A DNA stretch of 64,000 bases, taken from NCBI GenBank assembly GCA_964439935.1, contig CAYTPW010000016.1, forward strand, positions 1-64,000, read 5' to 3'. The notes below the pieces were generated by a model. It was not told the origin of the DNA, ran no database searches, and saw only the letters and a list, made by a program, of their open reading frames with translations. The translations under genes and the position numbers were made by a program. Source of the stretch: JABMQW01 sp964439935. Lineage in GTDB: Bacteria > Fidelibacterota > Marinisomatia > Marinisomatales > TCS56. Below are positions 35,995 through 45,082 of the stretch, piece after piece. Positions within the stretch are counted from its first letter, which is position 1. Every line of letters begins with the position of its first letter.

Positions 35995-36882
35995 ATGAAA
36001 AGTTTGAAATACAACTTGGGATTATTATTATGTCTAACTGGTAGTGGGATTTTAGCAAATCCGAGCGGTAGCGAATTTGACGGACTGCTGGACCTGAGTG
36101 ATAATTCAACTAAGATTTTGTATTCTCTGACGAATAGTAATGAGGTTCGTTCCATGTATCGTCGGGTATTTAATCAACTGGCACATACAGGTCAGGACCT
36201 GAATAATCTTATTGATGGTTTTATGAATACGTCTCCTAAGGTGGTATCGGAAATCACTCGGCGTTGGCACCGTCCCGCGGAAAAATTATCCTATTCAAAA
36301 TACCGTAAAATATTTATTACTGATGCAAGAATTAGTACTGGAAAAAAATTTCACGCTAATCATCAGGATTTAATACACTTGATCAGTAAACGCTATGGAG
36401 TCGATGAATATCTTTTACTGGCGATCATCGGTGTCGAATCCATGTATGGAACCTATCATGCCGATTACCGGGTAGTGGATGTCTTTCATACGGTAGCACA
36501 TGATGTGCCTCGTAAACGGAAATGGGCGGAACTGGAACTGATCCAGTTTCTGGATTACTGTGCCCGAAATAATATCGACCCCGGCACGATCCGTGGTTCC
36601 TATGCCGGGGCCATCGGCTATGCCCAGTTCATACCCTCCAGCTTGAATATGTATGGGAAAGATCATAACGGTGATGGTCGGGTTGATCCCTACACCTGGG
36701 AGGATGCACTGGAGAGTGTGGCCAATTATTTAATTAAGCATAAATATGCTCAAAGCAGCACAGATTTTTCACGGGGCTCCCGTAACTGGAAAGCAATTTA
36801 TGCCTACAATCATTCATCAAATTATGTGCAGGTTATTCTTGAATTCAGGGGTGAATTGAAACGCAAAATTGAATCCGGTTAG
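35995..36882 (+). CDS. mltB: MltB-like lytic murein transglycosylase
   Basis: 295 residues from ATG 35995, chosen because AGGA (35981-35984) is ten bases upstream; a GTG at 35986 is too close to it. A signal peptide (MKSLKYNLGLLLCLTGSGIL) leads into an SLT/MltB domain: YLLLAIIGVESMYGTYHADY (catalytic Glu in GVES), TIRGSYAGAIGYAQFIPSSL and DGRVDPYTWEDALESVANYL. It cleaves peptidoglycan glycans with formation of 1,6-anhydroMurNAc. There is no lipobox, so it is probably soluble in the periplasm. It is shorter than E. coli MltB (361) and lacks the EF-hand-like loop region only in part (DHNGDGRVD is present). Confidence 0.9.
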   Translation: MKSLKYNLGLLLCLTGSGILANPSGSEFDGLLDLSDNSTKILYSLTNSNEVRSMYRRVFNQLAHTGQDLNNLIDGFMNTSPKVVSEITRRWHRPAEKLSYSKYRKIFITDARISTGKKFHANHQDLIHLISKRYGVDEYLLLAIIGVESMYGTYHADYRVVDVFHTVAHDVPRKRKWAELELIQFLDYCARNNIDPGTIRGSYAGAIGYAQFIPSSLNMYGKDHNGDGRVDPYTWEDALESVANYLIKHKYAQSSTDFSRGSRNWKAIYAYNHSSNYVQVILEFRGELKRKIESG

Positions 36883-37072
36883 CATGGTGTAGCAACGTAT
36901 TTGTTTCATCTGGAATCGACACCTGCAATTTGATTTATAATCCAGCGCGGTCAATCGGTAGTTGCCTAGTCAAAGATTTTAATACGCTTGAATCTTTCAA
37001 TTAAAATATAAGAAATGTAATTTCCGACGGTTGATTTAGCGTTTCTAAAAATATTTGGGCTAGGAAAATATA

Positions 37073-37504
37073 ATGTCGAAATGGACAAAAGATAATTTTA
37101 TTGATGATTTGCGCGCCAAATGCAATCGCGAAGTGACTAAAATAGGCGTGCGTATTATCGAGTTCAGTGAGAAAGAGGCTGACGAATTATCCTGGGGGCG
37201 CGGAAGAGATCATGGGACGCTGACCTTTAAATGCCTATCGGATGTCGGATTAATCACACTGTTCCATATGTCCAGTGAGGGCAGTTTGAATCTGATGATA
37301 AATTATCTTCGCCACAAAGATTTACCTAAACAGGTCCTGCGGGATCTGATTGTAAAATTGGAAGCTAATTTTTTACGCGAATATGATGAAGAATTGTATC
37401 CGTCTGATACCTTTGAAAAAATGGATGTATTATTCCATACTTCCAACCAGGTGGATAAATTCATTAGCGCGGTTGAGGGGGCTTGCTACCGTTTGCGCCA
37501 GTGA
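37073..37504 (+). CDS. Hypothetical protein
   Basis: 143 residues, not recognised. It has no signal peptide or membrane segment and is rich in charged residues. Visible features are LSWGRGRDHGTLTFKCLSD followed by hydrophobic strands (VGLITLFHM) and a long amphipathic helix (QVLRDLIVKLEANFLREYDE), suggesting a small cytosolic alpha/beta protein. AGGAAAAT lies before ATG 37073, and a terminator follows 24 bases after the stop, so it appears to be a single-gene transcript. Confidence 0.7.
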   Translation: MSKWTKDNFIDDLRAKCNREVTKIGVRIIEFSEKEADELSWGRGRDHGTLTFKCLSDVGLITLFHMSSEGSLNLMINYLRHKDLPKQVLRDLIVKLEANFLREYDEELYPSDTFEKMDVLFHTSNQVDKFISAVEGACYRLRQ

Positions 37505-37528
37505 TTTTTCCATATTTGACTAATTATG

Positions 37529-37555
37529 ACCCCGCTGAAACGTGGGGTTTTTTAT
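37529..37555 (+). terminator. Rho-independent terminator
   Basis: ACCCCGC (37529-37535), a TGAAAC loop and GTGGGGT (37542-37548) pair over seven positions including one wobble, followed by TTTTTT. It ends the hypothetical gene at 37073. Confidence 0.82.
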
Positions 37556-37647
37556 TGTTAGACACAGACCAGCATTTTATACTTGATGCAAATTTTTCAA
37601 TGATTATTGAGAAACTAATCCTAATGGGGATTTGACAGTGATAAGAG

Positions 37648-37776
37648 ATGGCACATAAAAAATCCAAATTTAAATTACAATTATTAACCAAATTGTTAGA
37701 TAGGATTGATCAGGTGAGCTTTCAGGAATATATCCAGCGGTCCAATACATCGATTTGGCACGAGGAGATTATCTAA
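37648..37776 (+). CDS. Small 42-residue protein coupled to the TonB receptor
   Basis: ATG 37648 to TAA 37774-37776. The product begins MAHKKSKFKLQLLTKLLDRI and continues DQVSFQEYIQRSNTSIWHEE. The basic start and the LLDRIDQVSFQEYI stretch resemble the N-terminus of DUF5665-type small membrane proteins, whose membrane part would be missing here. The stop codon shares one base with the ATG of the TonB receptor (TAATG at 37774-37778), an arrangement seen in coupled genes. There is only a weak ribosome site (ATAAGAG). It could be a real small protein, a leader for coupled translation, or a remnant. Confidence 0.4.
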   Translation: MAHKKSKFKLQLLTKLLDRIDQVSFQEYIQRSNTSIWHEEII

Positions 37777-40301
37777 TGCAAACAACTACCGTGTCAGGCA
37801 TTATATTATGCGTGCTTGGTATCGTATCCGCTCAACAGATGGGTAGAATAACCGGAGTTGTGCAGGATCAGGCGACCCTGCAACCATTAATCGGTGCCAA
37901 TGTTATCATTCAAGATACTCAGTACGGTGCGGCCACCGATGGGCAAGGGCGTTTCAATATCCCGAATGTTCCTGCAGGCAGCTACCATCTTAAGACCATG
38001 ATGATGGGTTATGAACCGGAAGTTAAACTAAATGTGCATGTGATTGCCGGACGTCAGACTATTTTAACCTTTGATTTGCCAATAGCAGTTATGGAACTGC
38101 AATCGATCGAAGTTACTAGGAGTTATTTTAAAAAAGAACCGGATGTAGTATCAAGCAGTCGGACAGTTGATTATGAAGAAATCAGGACTGATCCGGGTGG
38201 TGTGTATGATATACAACGAATGATGCAAACGCTGCCGGCAGTAGTATCTGCTGCCGATCAGGATAATGAAATTATAGTGCGTGGGGGTGCGCCCGGGGAA
38301 AATCTATTTATAATGGACCATATTGAGATTCCTAATCCAAATCATTTCGGATACCAGGGAGCCGGTGGCGGACCGGTGAATATGATCAATACCGAATTTG
38401 TCGATCAAGTGGATCTGATCGCCGGAGCGTTTCCGGCCAAATATGGTGGTAAAGCATCGTCTGTAATGGATATCCGGTTACGGGAGGGTAGCCGTGAGGA
38501 ATATAACCTGGATCTTGATATGAATATGTCTGGTATTGGATTTAATACCGAGGGACCAATCGCTAAGGGACGCGGTTCTTTTCTGGCATCGTATAAGCTC
38601 AGTTATCTGGACTTAGTAATTAAGAGTTTCGGCATGGTGGCGATACCCCATTATTGGAGTACTCAGGGAAAATTGGTTTTTGATATAAACCAAAAACAGC
38701 AATTGATTGTGAATGCCATTTATGGGAGTGATGAAATTGCCATCAGCGGCGAACCCACTCCGCAAAGCCGGGGTGCGGAAAATGTGGATGTAAAGGGTTA
38801 CGAATATGCTGGTGGTATTTCGTTAAAAAGCCTGTGGAATAAAAATATGTATTCGCGTCTGACCCTGTATCGTACTGGTGCCTGGTGGAATTATGACGTC
38901 TATCGCTTTGACTTTGACTTCAATAAGGATAGTTATTATTACAAGGATGATTATGAAACCGGACTGGCATTAAAAGGTGATCTGGTTCTGCGTCTTAATC
39001 CGCACCTGGAAATTCGTACCGGATTCCAGATAAAACGGATGCAGCTGGAATACATTGATCGGGCAGAAGAAGGCTATCGTTATGCCTATGCCTATTCATT
39101 ACCGACCAATCCTGGTTATCCCATGGACACCACTAATGCTGATATTTTTTATGATCAGATTTTTCCAATAATTGAACAGGCTGATTCGACTGTTATGGAA
39201 ACAGAGACCATCTGGGGTTATTACAAAGGGCAGGATACGGTCAGGGCTTTCCGGGTTGCGGCCATCGATACTTTTGAAGCCTGGGAATTGAATCTGAATA
39301 ATGCTTTTGAGTCTTACCAGTTATATACACAGCTAAAATGGCAGCCTCTTTTACGACTCACTATCAACGCTGGTTTACATTATTTTAGGAGCGAATACAA
39401 TAGTGATCAGGCGCTGGAACCGCGCCTTGGATTAGCATATAAATTAACCGAAAAAACTTCATTGAATGCTGCATACGGTAGACATTACCAGATGCCGAGT
39501 TATTTATTGTTAACGCTGGACGAGTCGGGGAAATACCTCAAGAATAAGCATACGGTACAATACGTGCTGGGCGTGGAACAATTATTTGCGAACGATATCC
39601 GTGGTACTCTGGAAATTTACCGGAAAGAATACTCGGATGTACCAATTTTTGTATCCGATACTACCCGGGATCCACTAGATTACTCCCGCGAGCTGATCAG
39701 TGCCGGTGAAGGCTATTCCCAGGGTATTGAATTTTTGCTGCAAAAAAAGCTGGCCGAACGATTTTGGGGTACCTTCAGTTACTCCAATTATGTAGCAAAA
39801 GGACGGGATCCGCGCTACCCTGATCAAAAGAAATATTATAACTGGTCCTATGATTTTCGCAACGTGCTGACTCTTTCCGGTGGCTATAAAATCGAATTTC
39901 ATAAAAAAACCTGGTTTAAAGAATTAAAAAACAGAAAATGGTGGGGTTTTGTGGCCTGGATACCATTAGCTCCTTCCGATGAATGGGAACTGGGTGTTCG
40001 ATATCGGTATGTTGGCGGGAAACCATATACGCCTAACAGCTATGATTTCCGGATCAGGGAATGGTATCCTTTACCGGGACAGGCTTATAACACGGAGCGG
40101 CTGCCATCTTATAACCGATTCGATATCATGATCATGCAGCGCCATTTCCTTAAAAAGGGCAGCCTGACAGCCTTTATCAATATCATGAATGTTTTCGATG
40201 TTGATAATATTTGGGATATTCAATACAATCCGGATGGTACTACCCAGGATGTATTACAGTTCAAGACTTTCCCGGTCGGCGGATTTATGCTGGAGTTTTA
40301 G
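37776..40301 (+). CDS. TonB-dependent outer-membrane receptor
   Basis: 841 residues from ATG 37776, which has GAGGAG eight bases upstream (37762-37767); the frame is also open from a TTG at 37755. Signal peptide (about 1-20), then a carboxypeptidase-regulatory-like Ig domain (about 23-110, ITGVVQDQATLQPLIGANVI and GSYHLKTMMMGYEPEV), a plug (about 125-235, MQTLPAVVSAADQDNEIIVR and GGAPGENLFIMDHIEIPNP) and a 22-strand-type barrel to the end (FKTFPVGGFMLEF). It imports a large ligand across the outer membrane using TonB. No SusD partner or binding lipoprotein follows, so the ligand cannot be guessed. Confidence 0.92.
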   Translation: MQTTTVSGIILCVLGIVSAQQMGRITGVVQDQATLQPLIGANVIIQDTQYGAATDGQGRFNIPNVPAGSYHLKTMMMGYEPEVKLNVHVIAGRQTILTFDLPIAVMELQSIEVTRSYFKKEPDVVSSSRTVDYEEIRTDPGGVYDIQRMMQTLPAVVSAADQDNEIIVRGGAPGENLFIMDHIEIPNPNHFGYQGAGGGPVNMINTEFVDQVDLIAGAFPAKYGGKASSVMDIRLREGSREEYNLDLDMNMSGIGFNTEGPIAKGRGSFLASYKLSYLDLVIKSFGMVAIPHYWSTQGKLVFDINQKQQLIVNAIYGSDEIAISGEPTPQSRGAENVDVKGYEYAGGISLKSLWNKNMYSRLTLYRTGAWWNYDVYRFDFDFNKDSYYYKDDYETGLALKGDLVLRLNPHLEIRTGFQIKRMQLEYIDRAEEGYRYAYAYSLPTNPGYPMDTTNADIFYDQIFPIIEQADSTVMETETIWGYYKGQDTVRAFRVAAIDTFEAWELNLNNAFESYQLYTQLKWQPLLRLTINAGLHYFRSEYNSDQALEPRLGLAYKLTEKTSLNAAYGRHYQMPSYLLLTLDESGKYLKNKHTVQYVLGVEQLFANDIRGTLEIYRKEYSDVPIFVSDTTRDPLDYSRELISAGEGYSQGIEFLLQKKLAERFWGTFSYSNYVAKGRDPRYPDQKKYYNWSYDFRNVLTLSGGYKIEFHKKTWFKELKNRKWWGFVAWIPLAPSDEWELGVRYRYVGGKPYTPNSYDFRIREWYPLPGQAYNTERLPSYNRFDIMIMQRHFLKKGSLTAFINIMNVFDVDNIWDIQYNPDGTTQDVLQFKTFPVGGFMLEF

Positions 40302-40383
40302 TTAGATACAATTCGTTTTTGTTGATTCAGTTGAACGGTGTTAGTTTCAGTGGTTCTTATCCGTGTGGAATTTGGAGGCTATC

Positions 40384-41265
40384 GTGAAACAGTTGATTTT
40401 TTTAGTATTTCTTGTGTCTGGTGTCATCTTGTGGGCTGATGATGATCAGACTGAACCCGGTAAACTGACCGAAATAATTACCACTGACGATGTTGAATAC
40501 CTAGGGGTGATCGTTTCGGAAAATGACTCGACGCTAACCCTGAAGGCACCCTCTGGTATTGAGATAACAATTCCAGTTTCCGCGATCGCCAGTCGTTCAG
40601 ATTTCGCAGGAGACGTAAAGGAAGGCAAGGTCTGGCGACCGGATCCCAATAAAAGTATGTATCTGTTCGCTCCGTCAGCCTTTCCTGTTGAAGCTGGTAA
40701 TTCTTATTGTCGGGATTTCTGCCTGGTCTTTCCGTCATATAATTTTGGAGTGGGCGATGCCGGATCAGTACAATTGGGTGCTTTCTGGTTTCCGGGAATG
40801 CCTCTAGAAAATACCCCCTTGATAGCTTCAGGTAAATTTTCCTTCATCAATTTTCAAAAGATAAAAATGGCCGCTGGAATCATGTATCTCACAATCCCTG
40901 GTGCATTTGATGAAGACGAAAGATTCGGAACCGGATTCACATTCATCACCGGTACGATGGGTGATCGATTTTCCCATTTATCAGGTTCGCTGGGCTGGGG
41001 ATTTGTGCAGATGGAGGGGACTTGGGAATTTATGGAGCGCCCGATCCTGGTGATTGCCGGAAACCAGCGCACCTCGAATACAACCGCTCTGGTTGCAGAA
41101 CTATGGTTTCCACCGGGATTGGAAGTGGTTCCGATCATGGCAGCGGTACGGTTTTTCGGCCGTAAAATTTCGGTTGATATAGGCGGACTCTGGACCTCGG
41201 ATATGGAAGGTATATTGCCTGTGCCGCTGATAAATTTCACCTATCAAACTAATCAGCAAAAATAG
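40384..41265 (+). CDS. Hypothetical exported protein, probable outer-membrane beta-barrel
   Basis: 293 residues from GTG 40384, with GGAGG (40374-40378) five bases upstream; an ATG at 40363 lies before this site. After a signal peptide (VKQLIFLVFLVSGVILWAD) there is a small SH3-like beta stretch (TEIITTDDVEYLGVIVSEND, LTLKAPSGIEITIPVSAI), often seen at the start of FCB outer-membrane proteins. The remainder alternates strands rich in aromatic residues and Gly (QLGAFWFPGM, TGFTFITGTMG, GSLGWGFVQMEG, IDGLW-like ends), consistent with a barrel. Function unknown; it may work with the upstream TonB receptor. Confidence 0.75.
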   Translation: MKQLIFLVFLVSGVILWADDDQTEPGKLTEIITTDDVEYLGVIVSENDSTLTLKAPSGIEITIPVSAIASRSDFAGDVKEGKVWRPDPNKSMYLFAPSAFPVEAGNSYCRDFCLVFPSYNFGVGDAGSVQLGAFWFPGMPLENTPLIASGKFSFINFQKIKMAAGIMYLTIPGAFDEDERFGTGFTFITGTMGDRFSHLSGSLGWGFVQMEGTWEFMERPILVIAGNQRTSNTTALVAELWFPPGLEVVPIMAAVRFFGRKISVDIGGLWTSDMEGILPVPLINFTYQTNQQK

Positions 41266-41286
41266 TAACAGTTTTATTGAGCAAGA

Positions 41287-41610
41287 ATGACCGTGATGGA
41301 TAGTAAGGGTATATTATTCATTAAAGCGGTCAGGATAATATTGCTCACCATCCTGCTGATTGCATGTATCAGTGCTAAAACCATTAACCTGAAACTGGCT
41401 ACCGCAGCGCCGAAAGGAACCTGCTGGGACCTGGCTCTGCAGGAAATGAGCCAGCAACTGGAATTGGAAACCGAGGGTCGAATCAAACTGACGATCTATG
41501 CTGGCGGTATTGTTGGTGATGAGTCAAATATCGTCCGCAAATTATGGATCGGGCTCTGCTCTAACGATCCGAATACCGCCGGATATCTGGACAGGAGTGA
41601 AAGTCTGTAA
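41287..41610 (+). pseudogene. Truncated TRAP-type substrate-binding protein (DctP-like)
   Basis: The frame codes for 107 residues: a signal-like segment (IKAVRIILLTILLIACISA) and the start of a TRAP periplasmic binding protein, INLKLATAAPKGTCWDLALQ, EGRIKLTIYAGGIVGDESNI and VRKLWIG. The homology then breaks off into unrelated LCSNDPNTAGYLDRSESL and a stop. DctP proteins are normally about 320-350 residues. No remaining binding-protein sequence and no DctQ/DctM genes follow, so this is a 5' remnant rather than a frameshifted intact gene. Confidence 0.72.
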
Positions 41611-41660
41611 TTGAACAATTCTTCTGTATAATTTTTGATTTATTTAGATAGTAGGAGAGA

Positions 41661-41684
41661 ATGGTTATCTTATACTGGTTTTGA
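41661..41684 (+). other. Possible seven-codon leader ORF before the deiminase gene
   Basis: AGGAGAG at 41653-41659 is the only good ribosome site in this gap, and it serves ATG 41661, whose frame (MVILYWF) stops at TGA 41682-41684. That stop overlaps a TTG (41681) in frame with the deiminase gene. It could be a coupling leader; the evidence is only positional. Confidence 0.3.
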
Positions 41685-41698
41685 TTAATTTACCAGCC

Positions 41699-43033
41699 AT
41701 GGCAACCCACAAACAGGTTCATTTCCTGTGTATACTGATCGGATTAATTATATTTACAGTACCGCTCGGCGGGCAAACTGCGCTACCACATGGATTAACT
41801 GCAGAAGAACGAACACGGCTTGATGAAATCGGAATCAACCGCTCGATTACCGATCCGCCGGATAGTATTGTATTCGCGCCAGCTGAATTCGATTCCCTGG
41901 ATGGACTGATCTTTGCCTGGGATAGCTACCCATTACTCCTTAAGCAACTGATCACCGAAACCTCCGAGAACGATACGGCGTGGGTCGTGGTGGACAGCCA
42001 AAGCGAACAGGATTACGTTAGTACGCAACTGGCAACGTTTGGTGCGAATATGAACCAGGTCGTCTTTCAGCAGATCGCCCATAATTCGGTTTGGATCCGC
42101 GATTACGGACCCTGGTGGATTTTTGAACCGGATGGTTCCCGCAGTATAGTGGATATGGTTTACAATCGACCCCGTCCTCTGGATGATGCCTACCCCGAAC
42201 AGTTGTCAGATCTATGGGGAATTCCCTACTACGGCACCGCACTGGTAGAGGCCGGAGGTAACCTGCTGCTTGATGGCCGGGGAGCGGCCTTGATTTCAAA
42301 TGTCGTTTTTGATCCGAACCAGGGCTTCGATCCCAATCTGACAGTAGCCCAGTTGGAACAATACATGCTGGATTATTTTGGCGTTCACAAGGTGATTATC
42401 ACGCCGCATTTACAAAATGATGGTACCGGCCACATCGATATGTTTGTCAAGCTCCTAAATGATACGACAGTAGTTGTTGGTGAATACAGTTCACCAGCTG
42501 ATGGGTATGGAAATAATTACAATATCTGTAACCAGGTCGCTGACCAGTTTGCGACTGAAACAAATGGGGCCGGTCGTCCCTTTAATGTAGTACGTATGCT
42601 GATGCCTCCCTACAGTGGCGGTATTACCTACACCTATATCAATTCATTATTGATCAATAATAAAGTATTCGTTCCGATCTATGGATTTGCTACCGACAAT
42701 TCGATTCTGGCCCAGTACGAGCAAATTATGCCTGGCGTTGAGGCGATCGGGTTTGACTGTAATGATATCATTCCGGCCAATGGAGCTATCCATTGCATAT
42801 CGATGAAAGTCCCTACCAGGATTCAGATTGCTGACCCCTGCATTGACTGGACCAGCGGCGATGTTAACAATGATGAAACCATAGATATTTTTGATATCCT
42901 GCTAACCGTGGAATTTGTTCTTGAAAATTATCAGCCGGGCCAGTGCGAAGCTGGTGCTGCAGACATCAATAACGATAATTCGCTTGATGTGCTTGATGTA
43001 GTAAACTTGGTTATACAAATCATGGGAATCTAG
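41699..43033 (+). CDS. Secreted agmatine/peptidyl-arginine deiminase family protein with dockerin-like repeats
   Basis: 444 residues from ATG 41699; TTG 41681 would add six. A signal peptide (THKQVHFLCILIGLIIFTVP) precedes a PAD_porph domain (about 55-375). The guanidino-hydrolase residues are in place: D135 (VWIRDYGPW), H245 and D247 (GTGHIDMF) and nucleophile C366 (GAIHCISM). The family includes agmatine deiminase and the Porphyromonas gingivalis peptidyl-arginine deiminase. The last 55 residues are two dockerin-type calcium loops (GDVNNDETIDIFDILLTVEF, ADINNDNSLDVLDVVNLVIQ). There is no QNYPNPFNP tail. It probably acts outside the cytoplasm on arginine-containing peptides or agmatine. Confidence 0.87.
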   Translation: MATHKQVHFLCILIGLIIFTVPLGGQTALPHGLTAEERTRLDEIGINRSITDPPDSIVFAPAEFDSLDGLIFAWDSYPLLLKQLITETSENDTAWVVVDSQSEQDYVSTQLATFGANMNQVVFQQIAHNSVWIRDYGPWWIFEPDGSRSIVDMVYNRPRPLDDAYPEQLSDLWGIPYYGTALVEAGGNLLLDGRGAALISNVVFDPNQGFDPNLTVAQLEQYMLDYFGVHKVIITPHLQNDGTGHIDMFVKLLNDTTVVVGEYSSPADGYGNNYNICNQVADQFATETNGAGRPFNVVRMLMPPYSGGITYTYINSLLINNKVFVPIYGFATDNSILAQYEQIMPGVEAIGFDCNDIIPANGAIHCISMKVPTRIQIADPCIDWTSGDVNNDETIDIFDILLTVEFVLENYQPGQCEAGAADINNDNSLDVLDVVNLVIQIMGI

Positions 43034-43095
43034 CGGCTTTGGGGGACCGGGCTAATTCTTCTGATTAATATCTCCAGTACTAGAGAGGATACTCA

Positions 43096-44349
43096 ATGAA
43101 ATTCAACTACTGGCGCATTCTGTTACTTGGGTTCGGTTTCATGGGAGTGACATTATTATGGGGTATTTATAATGCCGATGTACCGATTTTTCTACAGGCT
43201 GGACGTTCAGACTACAGCGCTACCGCGGGAGTGTCTGGATTCGGTCTTTCGGCCGGTTTAACCGGCTTCATAATGACACTTGACAATATAGCTGCGCTAT
43301 TTATCCTTCCCTTTATCGGTGCCCTGTCAGATCGATTATGGACCCGGATTGGCCGGCGTAAACCGTTTATTATCATTGGTGCACCCCTGGCATTGATTGG
43401 CTTTGTGGCCATCCCGATTTTTGTTGGCAATTCACTGTTGTTTTTCATGGCCGCGATTGCCTTGACCCTGTTTGCAATGGACATGTTTCGGACTCCGGTA
43501 GTCTCGTTGATGGGTGACATAACGCCATCACCCAAACGTTCCCAGGCAAACGGCGTGATCAACCTGATGGGTGGAGTTGGTGCAGTGCTAGCCTTCCTGA
43601 TAGGTGGCGCGCTATTTAAAGTATCGATTAACGCACCGTTTTATTTTGGTGGTGCCACCATGCTGTTTGGTTGCGGTATCGTGATCTTTTTCATACGGGA
43701 GCCAGCCCCGGATAAAGCTTATGCTGCCGAAGAGGAGCCGGCGTTGATAAAAAGCTTGAAAGCAGTCTTGCATGATCGCGATAAATCGGCGCTTAATTTA
43801 TTAGGGGCTATCTTTTTCTGGTTTCTGGGGTATGGTGCTTTGGAAGTATTTTTCACATCTTTCGCAGTTAACAGACTTGATGTGGACATCGGTTTTGCTA
43901 CCATGCTATTAGCTTATTTCGCATTGCCAATTGTATTGTTTTCACCGTTAAGCGGATATATCGGTGCCAAGCTGGGACGCAAACGGACGATTAATTTCGG
44001 CATTCTATTTTTTGCGGCCTTACTGGCCTATAGCTTTACGTTGAGCTCAATTCTGGAGACCAAGATCGTGTTACCGCTGTGTGGCATAGCCTGGTCGTTG
44101 ATCCTGGTTAATTCTTTACCGATGGTTCTGGATATGGCTCCCAAAGGTCATTTGGGGATTTACACCGGCCTGTATTACCTGGCTTCCCAGTTATCGGCGA
44201 TCATGGGTCCTCTACTGGCGGGGTTCATCATTCAGATGTTCTCCAATGATTATGGAGTGGCATTCATCTATGGTGCGCTAACCCTGCTAATTGCATTCTT
44301 GTTTATGCGACCGGTCAAACGGGGCGAAGCTGTAATTGATCAAATTTGA
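43096..44349 (+). CDS. MFS transporter, sugar-symporter-like
   Basis: 417 residues with about 12 membrane segments. MTLDNIAALFILPFIGALSD, RIGRRKPFIIIGAPLALIGF (MFS loop 2-3 signature) and GYIGAKLGRKRTINFGILFF (its repeat in the second half) are clear. The sequence resembles the SLC45/GPH-like sucrose and maltose symporters of FCB bacteria. GAGAGGA precedes ATG 43096. It is followed 16 bases later by a membrane protein gene. Substrate unknown. Confidence 0.88.
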   Translation: MKFNYWRILLLGFGFMGVTLLWGIYNADVPIFLQAGRSDYSATAGVSGFGLSAGLTGFIMTLDNIAALFILPFIGALSDRLWTRIGRRKPFIIIGAPLALIGFVAIPIFVGNSLLFFMAAIALTLFAMDMFRTPVVSLMGDITPSPKRSQANGVINLMGGVGAVLAFLIGGALFKVSINAPFYFGGATMLFGCGIVIFFIREPAPDKAYAAEEEPALIKSLKAVLHDRDKSALNLLGAIFFWFLGYGALEVFFTSFAVNRLDVDIGFATMLLAYFALPIVLFSPLSGYIGAKLGRKRTINFGILFFAALLAYSFTLSSILETKIVLPLCGIAWSLILVNSLPMVLDMAPKGHLGIYTGLYYLASQLSAIMGPLLAGFIIQMFSNDYGVAFIYGALTLLIAFLFMRPVKRGEAVIDQI

Positions 44350-44365
44350 AAGGGACTGAATAATT

Positions 44366-45022
44366 ATGGACAAGCAATTGATCTATGAACCAATGACTGT
44401 AATTACTGATTTGATCCTGGCCGGCATGACAGCCTGGTTTGCCTGGGAGTTGAGTGCCTGGTACTGGGAGCGGCTAATGAATATCCACTGGCATTTTTCC
44501 CGTGCCTTCTGGATGCTGGCTGTCGGCGCCCTGCTGGGCGCTGTCAGTCACGGGATCGGACCTCATTTAAATCCCGGCTTGAATGACCTGATCTGGAAAT
44601 TGACCACAATATCCATCGGTCTGGCCTCTTTTTTCCTGCTGATGTCTTCATTGTATCACGTCTTTCCTTTTGCTACGATCCGACTGCTGCGGTGGATTCC
44701 AATCATTCTTTTGGTCGGATATTTAATAATAATCTGGCGTGACCCGCGATTCATTAACGTAATTCGGTTTTATGCTCCAACCATGATTTTTGTTCTATTG
44801 GTCATGTTGTACAGCTATTTTACCAGGTCAATGCCTGGCAGCGGCTGGGTAATTGCCGGTATTCTGGTGAGTTTTGCCGCCGCAGGAGTCCAGATGAGCG
44901 GTTTTTCGCTTCATAAACATTTTAATCACAATGATATCTATCATGTCATTCAAATGGTGGGTATGTATCTGTTATACCGGGGTGGTTTATTGCTCAGCGA
45001 TTTTGATGTTAACCAGGTATAA
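44366..45022 (+). CDS. Seven-helix membrane protein, DUF6962-like
   Basis: 218 residues, about seven hydrophobic segments. It starts MDKQLIYEPMTVITDLILAG. Conserved-looking polar residues lie in membrane context: AVSHGIGPH (after helix 2), and HKHFNHNDIYHVIQMVGMYL before the last helix. This pattern of His/Asp within a seven-helix protein recalls the CREST superfamily of membrane hydrolases (ceramidase, haemolysin III), so a metal-dependent enzyme is possible; that is inference. It probably shares a transcript with the MFS transporter. Confidence 0.7.
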   Translation: MDKQLIYEPMTVITDLILAGMTAWFAWELSAWYWERLMNIHWHFSRAFWMLAVGALLGAVSHGIGPHLNPGLNDLIWKLTTISIGLASFFLLMSSLYHVFPFATIRLLRWIPIILLVGYLIIIWRDPRFINVIRFYAPTMIFVLLVMLYSYFTRSMPGSGWVIAGILVSFAAAGVQMSGFSLHKHFNHNDIYHVIQMVGMYLLYRGGLLLSDFDVNQV

Positions 45023-45082
45023 AAGATGTAAATCCAAAACTCTAACAATGCTAAATTCGGCGTCAATTTTGAAGGAAAAACA

